DNA of 64,000 nucleotides from a virus. Below, piece after piece: positions 28,006 to 36,574 of the stretch (positions are counted from its first letter, which is position 1; each line of letters opens with the position of its first letter). The translations under genes and the position numbers were made by a program. A model generated the notes under the pieces. It saw only the letters and a list, made by a program, of their open reading frames with translations, had not been told where the DNA came from and did not search any database. The stretch lies in the IMG/VR virus record IMGVR_UViG_3300037963_003719, positions 44,335 through 108,334 of that record. One strand, 5' to 3'.

Positions 28006-28168
28006 CTGGCAACACCACTCTAAAAAGGACAAGCATGGTAAGGGAACTTGCAAAGGAAGAATCCGTGCAAGTAAACAATCCCTTAGACACTTGAAAAACT
28101 GTCACAAGACCTCCCATAAAGGGGGGTCTTTTTTTGTACAATGTATTCAGTTACATGAGGTCCCATGA
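27989..28168 (+). CDS. Possible small basic protein reading through a terminator
   Basis: A 59-residue frame starts inside the end of gene 46 and stops by ATGA overlap with the cobT-like gene. Its first 44 residues are basic (HHSKKDKHGKG, GRIRASKQSLRHLKN). The rest is encoded by a terminator hairpin and T-run (SFFV). Coupling at both ends favours a gene; the terminator argues against. Confidence 0.35.
   Translation: MAQLPNWQHHSKKDKHGKGTCKGRIRASKQSLRHLKNCHKTSHKGGSFFVQCIQLHEVP
28107..28135 (+). terminator. Terminator after gene 46
   Basis: AGACCTCCC (28107-28115), loop ATAAA, GGGGGGTCT (28121-28129) with one G-T pair, then seven T. Confidence 0.88.
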
Positions 28169-30306
28169 AGTTTGAAATCAAAGAAACTCTTGCCAAACTT
28201 CTGGCAACTGAGAATCTGATCGTTGAGCACCGCAAGGTTAGCACTGCATCTTTTGATGTAGATCGTCGTGTCTTGACACTCCCCATGTGGGAAAGAGCAC
28301 AACCTATTGTCTATGATCTGTTGGTTGGTCATGAAGTTGGTCATGCACTCTACACTCCTAATGTAGATTGGAAGAAAGATAAGTATGCAAAAGTTCCCAT
28401 GGGATTCGTCAACGTTGTTGAGGATGCTCGTATTGAAAAATTGATGAAGCGTCGTTATGCTGGTTTGAGCAAGACATTCTATAAAGGTTATCAGTCACTT
28501 CACAGAGATGACTTTTTCTCACTTGAGGATGAGGATATGGATGCAATGGCATTTATTGATCGTCTCAATCTTTACTATAAGATTGGTGCCTACCATATGA
28601 TTTCGTTCTCTGATGAAGAGCAGATCTTTGTTAATCGTGCTGGCAAGATTGAGACATGGGAGGAAGTTCTTGATCTGAGTTATGATATTTTTGAGTACCT
28701 TAAGAGTAAGCAAGAGGAAGTTCCTCAAGCAAAAACTAATCTTGATGAGTTTAAGAATGGGCAAGCAGATGAAGAACAAAGCGTTGAGGTGGAGGTAGAA
28801 CCATCTGATGATATTAACAAGGGTCCTGTAGACGATTCTGAGGGGGTCTCAGAGCATGATGAAGAGGAAGAGGAAAAGACCGAAACTTCTGGAACTTCTG
28901 GTGGTCAAACCAATGAGTTTGAATCTTCTACTGATACTGCTTTCCAAGAGAATCAAGAACAACTTATTGACAGGCATTCTTATGAAACTGCATATCTTAC
29001 GATCCCTGAAAAGATCGATCTAGATCGTATTATCCTGAAGTGTGATTCTCTTCAAGAATATATCTCTGAGTTTTATGATCAAGATCGATTCTGTGGTGAC
29101 TCATACAACGCTCGTATTCTTGAGTCAGTTCGTCAAGAGTATTCCAAGTACAAGAAACATGCATCCAAAGGTGTCAACTATCTTGTTAAAGAATTTGAAA
29201 TGAAGAAATCTGCAAATGCATATTCACGTGCTGCAGTTTCTAAAACTGGTGTTCTCGACTGCTCTAAACTTCATACCTATAAATTCAATGAGGATATATT
29301 CAAAAAAGTAACTGTATTGCCTGATGGTAAAAATCACGGTCTAGTATTCATTCTTGATTGGTCTGGATCTATGGGTAATGTTATTCATGATACTGTTAAG
29401 CAACTTCTGAACCTTGTGTGGTTCTGTAAGAAAGTCAACATTCCTTTTGAGGTTTATGCCTTCACTTATGAGTTCCCAGTACGTGACATTGACTTTGATG
29501 AAGATCAAAATTTGAAAGAACTCCAAGAGCAAAAGTGTAATGATCTGTATCTGCACAAATCTTTCCGACTCTTGAATCTCCTTTCTCATACTCGGTCATC
29601 GTCTGAGTTTGATCGTGATTGCTTGAACCTGTGGCGTCTGTCCAACTTCACTCGTTACTACGGCAGTGAGTTGATCCCTAGTGGATTGTCTCTTTCTGGC
29701 ACTCCTCTTAATGAAACCATTGTTACCCTACATCACATCCTTCCTCAGTTCATTAGAGAAACTGGTGTTCAAAAAGTCAACACAGTATTTCTAACTGATG
29801 GTGAGTCGAACGGTATTGGTCGTATTGTGAAAATGGATGAGAGGTATTATCCTGAGGGACGCTTTGGTAAGATCTCTGTCAACACTAATTGTCAACTTCG
29901 TGATCTGAAGAAAGGTCGTACCTATAAAGCGTTTAACGAACATCAATGGGAAACTAGTGGTACGAACATTCTGCTGACTAATCTGAAAGATAACTTCCCT
30001 TCTGTTAACTTTATTTCTTATCGAGTTGTAGAGTCCCGTGATGTCAGCAATGTTCACTGGTATTACAATGGGTATTATTCTGAAATCGACAAAAAGAAGT
30101 GGGCAAAGGAAAGGTCTGCTATCTTAAATACTACAGGTTATGATGCCATGTATGCCATTGCTTCAACAGCGTTGAATCAATCTGATGATTTCCAAGTTGC
30201 AGATGAAGCGACTGTTGCTCAAATTAGAGCAGCATTTAAGAAATCACTCAAGTCCAAGGCAGCGAACAAAAAGATTTTGTCTTCGTTCGCTACGATGGTC
30301 GCTTGA
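28165..30306 (+). CDS. cobT: CobT-like VWA protein with HExxH motif
   Basis: The 713-residue protein is the one usually labelled CobT in cyanophages. The N-terminal part has HEVGH at residues 56-60 and VVEDARIE at about 84-91, the layout of a zinc metallopeptidase-like site. A long acidic, disordered linker follows (about 190-260). The C-terminal part is a von Willebrand A domain with the MIDAS motif DWSGSMG near residue 397 and a later FLTDGESNG strand. Its partner is the MoxR-type ATPase encoded next. A true cobaltochelatase role is doubtful because no chelatase large subunit is nearby. Confidence 0.8.
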   Translation: MKFEIKETLAKLLATENLIVEHRKVSTASFDVDRRVLTLPMWERAQPIVYDLLVGHEVGHALYTPNVDWKKDKYAKVPMGFVNVVEDARIEKLMKRRYAGLSKTFYKGYQSLHRDDFFSLEDEDMDAMAFIDRLNLYYKIGAYHMISFSDEEQIFVNRAGKIETWEEVLDLSYDIFEYLKSKQEEVPQAKTNLDEFKNGQADEEQSVEVEVEPSDDINKGPVDDSEGVSEHDEEEEEKTETSGTSGGQTNEFESSTDTAFQENQEQLIDRHSYETAYLTIPEKIDLDRIILKCDSLQEYISEFYDQDRFCGDSYNARILESVRQEYSKYKKHASKGVNYLVKEFEMKKSANAYSRAAVSKTGVLDCSKLHTYKFNEDIFKKVTVLPDGKNHGLVFILDWSGSMGNVIHDTVKQLLNLVWFCKKVNIPFEVYAFTYEFPVRDIDFDEDQNLKELQEQKCNDLYLHKSFRLLNLLSHTRSSSEFDRDCLNLWRLSNFTRYYGSELIPSGLSLSGTPLNETIVTLHHILPQFIRETGVQKVNTVFLTDGESNGIGRIVKMDERYYPEGRFGKISVNTNCQLRDLKKGRTYKAFNEHQWETSGTNILLTNLKDNFPSVNFISYRVVESRDVSNVHWYYNGYYSEIDKKKWAKERSAILNTTGYDAMYAIASTALNQSDDFQVADEATVAQIRAAFKKSLKSKAANKKILSSFATMVA

Positions 30307-30323
30307 TAAACTGTCACACTGAT

Positions 30324-30342
30324 GGGTGATTACACATCACCC
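30324..30342 (+). promoter_or_regulatory. Hairpin between cobT and cobS
   Basis: GGGTGAT, loop TACAC, ATCACCC form a perfect 7-bp stem without a T-run. It may be a processing or attenuation element within the cobT-cobS transcript. Confidence 0.5.
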
Positions 30343-30379
30343 TACCGCTATACTAACTTTGTAATTGATTCACATCGCA

Positions 30380-31480
30380 ATGCCTCGTATGTCTAACCTC
30401 AACGTAAACGAAGTCACTCATTACCTGACTGAAACCTATGGTAGTCAGATCAACACCGAGGCAGTTCTCGCAGCTGCTGATGTGTTTGATGTCTCTTATC
30501 CCACAATTTGCAAACGTCTTGAAATGTACAAAACTGGTCGTGGCAAGTGGGACCTGACTGTCCAAGAAAAATTCGAGCAGACCTATCAAGCACCTAGTGC
30601 TATGCCTGCTGTAGAGCAAAACCTTATTCCACAGACCGATGATTCCTTCGTCAAGTTCGGCAATTATAGCGACATTCGCAAGATTATCCAATCGAAAGTG
30701 TTTTATCCGACGTTCATTACAGGTCTTTCTGGCAACGGTAAAACGTTCTCTGTCGAACAAGCGTGTGCTCAACTCGGACGAGAACTCATCCGTGTAAACA
30801 TTACTATCGAAACCGATGAAGATGATCTTATTGGCGGTTTCCGCCTTGTTGATGGCAGCACCGTCTGGCACAATGGCCCAGTCGTGGAAGCACTCGAACG
30901 AGGTGCTATCCTGCTCCTTGACGAAATCGACCTTGCCTCTAATAAAATTCTCTGTCTCCAGTCAATTCTTGAAGGGAAAGGAGTATTCCTTAAAAAGATC
31001 GGCAAACGGGTTGACCCTGCAAGTGGATTCAACATCTTCGCCACAGCAAACACTAAAGGTAAAGGTTCAGACGACGGACGATTCATTGGAACTAACGTGC
31101 TCAACGAAGCATTCCTAGAGCGTTTCCCTGTTACCTTTGAGCAAGAGTATCCTTCTGCTTCTATCGAGAAGAAGATTCTCTCTGCCTCCTGTGATGATGA
31201 GAACTTTGTTTCTCACTTGGTTGACTGGGCAGGCATCATCCGTAAGACATTCTATGATGGTGGCATTGATGAGTTGATCTCAACTCGTCGTCTTGTTCAC
31301 ATCATTCGTGCTTACACCATTTTCTCTGATAAAGCAAAGGCAATCAAGGTCTGCCTGAATCGCTTTGACGATGAAACAAAACAATCTTTCCTTGAACTCT
31401 ATGATAAAGTCGATGCAGACATCCAACTTGAAGAATCTATGGAACCAGTACAAGAAGGTTCTATGGGAAACATTTCCTGA
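30380..31480 (+). CDS. cobS: CobS-like AAA+ ATPase (MoxR family)
   Basis: The 366-residue protein has a helical N-terminus (VNEVTHYLTETYGSQI), Walker A GLSGNGKT, Walker B ILLLDEIDLAS and sensor 1 FNIFATANT, with an arginine-finger region near EAFLERFPVTF. The frame opens earlier with non-ATG codons, so the ATG at 30380 is taken. Such ATPases remodel VWA partners, and the upstream cobT product is the obvious one. The 3' end overlaps pebS. Confidence 0.88.
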   Translation: MPRMSNLNVNEVTHYLTETYGSQINTEAVLAAADVFDVSYPTICKRLEMYKTGRGKWDLTVQEKFEQTYQAPSAMPAVEQNLIPQTDDSFVKFGNYSDIRKIIQSKVFYPTFITGLSGNGKTFSVEQACAQLGRELIRVNITIETDEDDLIGGFRLVDGSTVWHNGPVVEALERGAILLLDEIDLASNKILCLQSILEGKGVFLKKIGKRVDPASGFNIFATANTKGKGSDDGRFIGTNVLNEAFLERFPVTFEQEYPSASIEKKILSASCDDENFVSHLVDWAGIIRKTFYDGGIDELISTRRLVHIIRAYTIFSDKAKAIKVCLNRFDDETKQSFLELYDKVDADIQLEESMEPVQEGSMGNIS

Positions 31481-32051
31481 TCTTCAATTAGCAGATACCT
31501 GGGCACAGTGGTCTAACAAAGATGCTAACCTCTGTGCCAGTATCTACAAAAACCCCTACATCATCAAGTCCAGAGAAGTTGAGATATGGGATAAGAAATC
31601 CTCTATCTACAACAACATCATCTACCCAAAGACAGGAGCAAACCTACCTTGCTTTGGAATGGACTTGATGGGATTTTTTGAAAAGAAAGTCATTTTAGTA
31701 TTTGACTTCCAACATCCTGTAGAGAATCATTTGTTCTCAGTTCCTGGGTTGCCGAAAGCAGAAGGAACATTTAGATTCTTTGAACCAGGCAATCACTTCT
31801 CTGAGAATGTGTATGTTAGGAAATGCACAATGTCAGAAGTTAACAATTACCTTGATGACTTCCGTGCCTATTTACAAGCATACAAATCTATGCTAGAATC
31901 AGAGAAACCTAATGGGTTTGAAACATCTACTTACGGCGACTTCGACAAATACATGAAGAAGTTAGATCCCGTGAGTGGTTATCTTGACAGCAAGTTTGGC
32001 AAAGAGAAATCTGAGTCACTTGTAAATGATTTTTTATTTTGCTATGACTAA
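31413..32051 (+). CDS. pebS: Phycoerythrobilin synthase-type bilin reductase PebS
   Basis: This ferredoxin-dependent bilin reductase would convert biliverdin to phycoerythrobilin in two steps. The segment YPKTGANLPCFGMDLMGF followed by VFDFQHP closely matches phage PebS as I recall it. The active-site Asp residues fit D84 (FGMD) and the Asp in KKLDPVSGY. From 31413 the protein has 212 residues. In-frame ATGs at 31401 and 31371 would overlap cobS more but bring the length nearer to known PebS. No Shine-Dalgarno decides. It overlaps the next gene by 8 bases. Confidence 0.88.
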   Translation: MQTSNLKNLWNQYKKVLWETFPDLQLADTWAQWSNKDANLCASIYKNPYIIKSREVEIWDKKSSIYNNIIYPKTGANLPCFGMDLMGFFEKKVILVFDFQHPVENHLFSVPGLPKAEGTFRFFEPGNHFSENVYVRKCTMSEVNNYLDDFRAYLQAYKSMLESEKPNGFETSTYGDFDKYMKKLDPVSGYLDSKFGKEKSESLVNDFLFCYD

Positions 32052-32400
32052 TTCCTGGTCCTTACTTTATGATGTCTTAAAAGAAATGGATGACATGACT
32101 AACCAAAACCCTAACAGATTTAAATACAGTGAAGAGAAGATCCTCAAAGAATTGAGTGATTACATCTCTGGTACTTACAACGCACATTACTCTGCTGGTA
32201 ATGACAAGATTCAAACTCTTGACTTGATTGATGCCTGTGGTGATGCTGAAGCATTCTGCAGATCTAACATCCTCAAGTATGCCTCTCGCTATGATAAGAA
32301 AGGTACAGCAAGACGTGACATCATCAAGATCATGCACTATGCTGTTCTTTTGATGCACTTCAGCGACAAGTCCACCGAACGTGAAACCTACAACCAGTGA
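32044..32400 (+). CDS. DUF3310-like protein
   Basis: The 118-residue protein has the YSAGNDKIQTLDLIDACGDA segment followed by FCRSNILKYASRYDKKG and a hydrophobic helix, the pattern of DUF3310 (SaV-like) proteins common in phages. They are sometimes called nucleotide-kinase-like, but the role is unproven. The ATG at 32044 is preferred over an earlier non-ATG start. Confidence 0.75.
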   Translation: MTNSWSLLYDVLKEMDDMTNQNPNRFKYSEEKILKELSDYISGTYNAHYSAGNDKIQTLDLIDACGDAEAFCRSNILKYASRYDKKGTARRDIIKIMHYAVLLMHFSDKSTERETYNQ

Positions 32401-32402
32401 CT

Positions 32403-33095
32403 ATGAAACTTTCTGACCGTACAAAATTCATCCTTAAGAATTTTTCTACGATTAACAACTCGATCTATATCAAACCAGGATCTAAGATCTCTACCATCTC
32501 GGTAACCAAGAATGTTTTTGCTAAGGCAGAAGTAAAGGAAGAGTTTCCTGAAGCATTCGCAATCTATGACCTTGGTCAGTTCATCAACGGTTGGGATCTC
32601 TTTGATCAATCACGTGATATTGATTTTGAATTCAACAACGAATCTTATCTTACAATCAAATCTGGACGAAGCAAACTCAAGTATTTTTTCTGTGATCCTG
32701 ATGTTCTGATTGTACCACCAAATAAAGAACTTGATCTTCCTGAAGTACAGTTCTCTTTCAAACTGACAACTGAAGTTCTTGAGTCGTTGCTTAAAGCATC
32801 TAGGGTTCTTCATCTACCTGATCTCTGCCTGGAGTCCAAAGGTGATGACGTATCTCTATCTGTCAAAGACAAAGACAACGAAACATCTAACACTGTTTCT
32901 CACCATGTAGGCAAGTCAGAAACCTCATTCTGTTTTAACTTTAAAATGGAAACCATCAAGATTATTCCTGGTGATTACAATGTTGATGTCTGCACCAGAG
33001 CAGCAAAGTTTACTAGGGTCATCACTGCAGGAGATCCCTTGAGTCATCTTGAATATTTTATTGCTCTTGAACCCGATTCTGAATACGGAGTTTGA
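32403..33095 (+). CDS. 45: Sliding clamp gp45
   Basis: The 230-residue protein (T4: 228) begins KLSDRTKFILKNFSTINNSI, aligning with the T4 gp45 N-terminus. That is why ATG 32403 is chosen over GTG 32397. The trimeric ring tethers DNA polymerase gp43 and also activates gp55-dependent late transcription. It opens the replication block 45-44-(insert)-62-regA. Confidence 0.93.
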   Translation: MKLSDRTKFILKNFSTINNSIYIKPGSKISTISVTKNVFAKAEVKEEFPEAFAIYDLGQFINGWDLFDQSRDIDFEFNNESYLTIKSGRSKLKYFFCDPDVLIVPPNKELDLPEVQFSFKLTTEVLESLLKASRVLHLPDLCLESKGDDVSLSVKDKDNETSNTVSHHVGKSETSFCFNFKMETIKIIPGDYNVDVCTRAAKFTRVITAGDPLSHLEYFIALEPDSEYGV

Positions 33096-33099
33096 TTAA

Positions 33100-34047
33100 A
33101 TGTCTCGTAATGAATTTCTCTGGGTCGAAAAATATCGACCTAAGAAGATTGATGATTGTATTCTTCCTGAAAGCACTAAGAATACATTCAATGAATTTTT
33201 AACCAGTGGGCAGATTCCTAATCTGCTTTTGTTTGGAACTGCTGGTATTGGTAAAACTACTGTTGCAAAAGCACTCTGTGAACAACTAGGTGCTGACTAT
33301 ATAATCATTAATGGATCCGACGAAGGACGTGCAATTGACACAATACGGAACAAGGTCAAAGATTTTGCTTCGACCCTCTCACTTTCTAGTGAATCCCAGC
33401 ACAAAGTCGTCATTGTTGACGAAGCTGACAACACAACCAGTGATGTACAACTCGCTCTACGGGCAAACATTGAGGCGTTTTATGGTAACTGTAGGTTTAT
33501 TTTCACCTGCAACTACAAAAACAAACTCATCGAACCCTTGCACTCCCGATGTGCAGTCGTCGATTTCTCCATCCCAGGAAAAGAAAAAAAGCAACTGGCA
33601 GGAACCTTCTTCGACCGTCTCAGGTTTATACTTGAGACAGAAGGTGTACAATATGATCCGAAAGTACTTCCACAAATAATCCTAAAGTTCTTCCCTGACT
33701 GGCGTCGTACACTCAATGAGTGTCAACGATATGCAGTTGGTGGAGTTATCGATAGTGGTATTCTTTCTAGTTTGTCTGATGTCAGGTTCAATGAACTGAC
33801 TAATGCATTGAAGGCAAAGAACTACACTACAGTTAAGAAATGGGTGTCTGGTAATCTGGACAATGAACCCTCTCATATTTTTAGGTCCATCTATGATAAT
33901 CTTTATCAGTGTCTGGAACCTAGGACTATTCCTCAGGCGGTATTGATTATTGGCAAGTATCAATACCAATCTGCATTTGTTGCAGATCAGGAAATCAATC
34001 TACTTGCTGCCCTTACTGAAATGATGGTGGAGTGTGAATTCAAATGA
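33100..34047 (+). CDS. 44: Clamp loader large subunit gp44
   Basis: The 315-residue AAA+ ATPase (T4: 319) has WVEKYRPKKIDDC at the N-terminus, Walker A GTAGIGKTT, Walker B VVIVDEADN and sensor 1 CRFIFTCNYKNK. The arginine-finger motif appears as HSRC. With gp62 it loads gp45. In most relatives gene 62 follows directly; here two genes intervene, the first by ATGA overlap. Confidence 0.95.
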   Translation: MSRNEFLWVEKYRPKKIDDCILPESTKNTFNEFLTSGQIPNLLLFGTAGIGKTTVAKALCEQLGADYIIINGSDEGRAIDTIRNKVKDFASTLSLSSESQHKVVIVDEADNTTSDVQLALRANIEAFYGNCRFIFTCNYKNKLIEPLHSRCAVVDFSIPGKEKKQLAGTFFDRLRFILETEGVQYDPKVLPQIILKFFPDWRRTLNECQRYAVGGVIDSGILSSLSDVRFNELTNALKAKNYTTVKKWVSGNLDNEPSHIFRSIYDNLYQCLEPRTIPQAVLIIGKYQYQSAFVADQEINLLAALTEMMVECEFK

Positions 34048-34616
34048 ACGTAAATGTTAAAAAGTTATTTAAGACATTTGATTATAGTCGTGCAGACATA
34101 TGGATGTCTCGACATAGTTTTAAAAATGAATCATCAGAAGATAACTTTGATAATGGCAGAGCATTAGAAGAAATTATTCAGTGGGCATCACACCATCTTC
34201 TTTCCAGGGATCCTGGTAAAAATGGATATGATCTTCTTGCTATTGATGATACTACCTTTGAATGTAAAAAGGTTAACTTGAATTCTAAGAAACCAAAGTT
34301 TGTTATCAAGAATGCTCATCCTAGTTCAAAGAAACCACCAAAAATAGTTCTTGCTGATTACTATGTTTTGGGTGATTACAAACAAAGAAAAATTTTGGTA
34401 ATTCCCAAAAACAAAGTCAAGGTAGTTGCCACTGTAAAAGATACTGAGAAGTCAGATTACCACGGATATTTCCAGTGGACTCATCAAGACATTGTTTGGA
34501 TCGGTAATCCTGATTTACATGCTGAGCAATCTTGGGCAAGTATTAAGGGACAGGTTAGGGACTTGCTTTATCATAACAGTTGTGATACCATTGAACCCTC
34601 TAAAGTTTTACTATGA
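34044..34616 (+). CDS. Unknown protein, possible PD-(D/E)xK nuclease, coupled to Dam
   Basis: No family is recognised in this 190-residue protein. The segment GYDLLAIDDTTFECKKV contains D63, E73 and K75 in the spacing of a PD-(D/E)xK nuclease core, after a helix with E42-E43. A strand-rich, Lys-rich second half follows. It is joined by ATGA overlaps to gene 44 upstream and to a DNA adenine methylase downstream. The pair could be a restriction-modification-like unit, which is inference from motif and context. Confidence 0.6.
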   Translation: MNVNVKKLFKTFDYSRADIWMSRHSFKNESSEDNFDNGRALEEIIQWASHHLLSRDPGKNGYDLLAIDDTTFECKKVNLNSKKPKFVIKNAHPSSKKPPKIVLADYYVLGDYKQRKILVIPKNKVKVVATVKDTEKSDYHGYFQWTHQDIVWIGNPDLHAEQSWASIKGQVRDLLYHNSCDTIEPSKVLL

Positions 34617-35458
34617 AGTTGAAAACCCCATTGAGGTATCCTGGTGGAAAATCCAGGGCAGTTAATTTCTTAGACAAGCATCTCCCACAATTTGACAAGT
34701 TCTATGAACCATTCCTAGGTGGTGGTTCTATGGCACTCCACGTGACTCAGACCCGTCCTAGGACAGAGGTGTGGGTCAATGATCTTTACTACCCTTTGTA
34801 TTGCTTCTGGTTGTCTCTTCAGCAACATGGCAAGCGTCTTACGCATGACCTTCGAGAACTGAAGACAGAACTAGGTGAAAGTTTAGATGCCCATCGTGAG
34901 GCATTTGAGAATTCTAAAGCAGCATTGGTAGGAACAGATGAATATCAGATTGGATTTAACTTCTATGTTGTGAACAAGTGTTCATTCAGTGGATTATCTG
35001 AATCATCTTCTTTTAGTAAGATGGCGTCACAGCAGAACTTTACCTTCAGGGGTATTGATAAACTTCCATACATTTCTGAACTGATTCAATTCTGGAGAAT
35101 TACTAATCAGGATTATTCTGAATTGCTTTATGGCACTGATGCATTTGTATTTCTAGATCCTCCTTATGATATCAAGGATAACCTGTATGGTAAAAAAGGA
35201 TCTATGCACAAAGGTTTTGATCATGAACTCTTTGCTGCACAATGTAATAACAGTCAACAAAAATGTATGATTACCTACAACTCTGATGCATTTGTTAAGG
35301 AAAGATTTCCTGAATGGACTGCACAAGAATGGGATCTTACATATACCATGAGATCTACAACAACTTACACACGTGACCAAAAGAAACGTAAAGAACTTCT
35401 TTTAACTAATTATGAGCAAGTACAACCATCCCTTGACGGATTACTTAAAGACGATTAA
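34613..35458 (+). CDS. dam: DNA adenine methylase, Dam/D12 class
   Basis: The 281-residue protein has motif I TPLRYPGGKSRAVNF with FYEPFLGGGSM, catalytic motif IV as DPPY (FLDPPYDIKD), and an ending typical of Dam enzymes with a KELLLTNY strand. It transfers methyl groups from S-adenosylmethionine to N6 of adenine. The target sequence cannot be read from the protein. It overlaps the next gene (62) by 47 bases. Confidence 0.93.
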   Translation: MKLKTPLRYPGGKSRAVNFLDKHLPQFDKFYEPFLGGGSMALHVTQTRPRTEVWVNDLYYPLYCFWLSLQQHGKRLTHDLRELKTELGESLDAHREAFENSKAALVGTDEYQIGFNFYVVNKCSFSGLSESSSFSKMASQQNFTFRGIDKLPYISELIQFWRITNQDYSELLYGTDAFVFLDPPYDIKDNLYGKKGSMHKGFDHELFAAQCNNSQQKCMITYNSDAFVKERFPEWTAQEWDLTYTMRSTTTYTRDQKKRKELLLTNYEQVQPSLDGLLKDD

Positions 35459-35810
35459 TGAAACCAAAAACAATTTGATGGATGGTGATGATCCAGGTTG
35501 GGAAAAAGAATACCCTTCCTGGGTCATCACTAAGTGTTTGTCACATCATTATGACACGGTGTTGCTTGCGAATGAGATGAATCTCAACTCGCAACTTCCT
35601 AGTAAACTTCAGTATGATTTTTATATAAATATCGTTAGGAAGAGAAAGCGTTTCTCGCCCTGGGATAAGAAAGTAAAACTAGATGATCTTGAGTGTGTCA
35701 AGGAGTACTACAATTATAGTACCGAGAAGGCACAAGCAACTCTAAAGATACTAAATAAAAAACAAATTGAGTTTATTAAATTGAAATTAAACCGTGGAGG
35801 AAAAGCATAA
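35412..35810 (+). CDS. 62: Clamp loader small subunit gp62
   Basis: The 132-residue protein matches the short gp62 of cyanophages (T4: 187): NHPLTDYLKTINETKNNLM, VITKCLSHHYDTVLLANEMN and a basic RKRKRFSPWDKK segment. It anchors the gp44 ring to the clamp. Its start lies inside the dam 3' end, a sign that dam was inserted upstream and the junction rebuilt. Its stop touches the regA start. Confidence 0.88.
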   Translation: MSKYNHPLTDYLKTINETKNNLMDGDDPGWEKEYPSWVITKCLSHHYDTVLLANEMNLNSQLPSKLQYDFYINIVRKRKRFSPWDKKVKLDDLECVKEYYNYSTEKAQATLKILNKKQIEFIKLKLNRGGKA

Positions 35811-36241
35811 TGTCTCAAGTTGCTGAGGTTCAGTGGACTCGTGAAAGTATGGTAGAGGTGAAACTTTCTCAACCAGATGACTTTCTCAAAGTAAGAGAGA
35901 CCCTTTCTAGAATTGGGGTTGCCTCTCGTAAAGAAAAGAAATTGTATCAATCTTGCCATATTCTTCATAAGCAAGGTAAGTATTACATTGTACATTTTAA
36001 AGAATTGTTTGCTCTTGATGGTAAGACAGCAAACCTGACTCAGAATGATGTTCAGCGTCGTAATAGAATCACTCAACTTCTTTCTGATTGGGGATTGATT
36101 TCTATTGTTAAGACAGAAGAGGTTCTTGATATTGCACCACTTAATCAAATCAAAGTTCTTTCTTATAAAGAGAAAGGCGAGTGGGAACTGGAATCAAAAT
36201 ATAACATCGGAAAAAAGAAAACTGCTCCAGCAGCATCATAA
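35810..36241 (+). CDS. regA: Translational repressor RegA
   Basis: The 143-residue RNA-binding protein (T4: 122) contains VEVKLSQPDDFLKVRETLSR and KLYQSCHILHKQGKYYIVHF, the conserved RegA core. In T4 it represses early mRNAs, including 45, 44 and 62, by covering their start sites. Position after 62 is conserved. Confidence 0.93.
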   Translation: MSQVAEVQWTRESMVEVKLSQPDDFLKVRETLSRIGVASRKEKKLYQSCHILHKQGKYYIVHFKELFALDGKTANLTQNDVQRRNRITQLLSDWGLISIVKTEEVLDIAPLNQIKVLSYKEKGEWELESKYNIGKKKTAPAAS

Positions 36242-36242
36242 C

Positions 36243-36274
36243 TATAAATAGAGGAGCCACACTCCTCTATTTTT
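36243..36274 (+). promoter_or_regulatory. Late promoter merged with terminator hairpin
   Basis: TATAAATA (36243-36250) overlaps the stem ATAGAGGAG (36248-36256), loop CCACA, CTCCTCTAT (36262-36270), followed by Ts up to the ATG at 36275. It can end the regA transcript and start a late one. Confidence 0.75.
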
Positions 36275-36574
36275 ATGTCTGAAAATAAATCAGACGTGAC
36301 TATTGAAGAGAAGGTACAAGATGAAGATAAAAGTGAAGTTCTTGGTAATCTGGTGAAAGTTGTAGTCCTTATCTGGTCTGCTTCCCTTCTCACGTTTAGT
36401 TACGTTCGACTTCCCAACGGTCAAAAGATTTTAGATTTTGACCCCACGTTCATCGCATCTGTGTTTTCTGGATCGCTAGCTGCATTTGGTTTGAGTCCCG
36501 CAAAAAATGGTAGTGCTCCAAAGAAAGCGCCGTCAATCGGTAAAAAGGAGGAACAAAATGCAAAAGGTAATTAA
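36275..36574 (+). CDS. Membrane protein, one or two segments
   Basis: The 99-residue protein has an acidic N-terminus, a hydrophobic stretch near residues 25-42 (VVVLIWSASLLTF) and a second weaker one near 58-75 (FIASVFSGSLAAFG), then a basic tail. It has the size of a holin-type protein, but no family is recognised. No Shine-Dalgarno is present because a terminator hairpin abuts the ATG. Confidence 0.65.
   Translation: MSENKSDVTIEEKVQDEDKSEVLGNLVKVVVLIWSASLLTFSYVRLPNGQKILDFDPTFIASVFSGSLAAFGLSPAKNGSAPKKAPSIGKKEEQNAKGN

Noticed and set aside
30353-30871. Long open frame on the minus strand opposite cobS (172 codons)
   Set aside because: It lies opposite a well-recognised AAA+ gene, has no ribosome-binding site or domain, and mirrors the codon bias of the sense gene.
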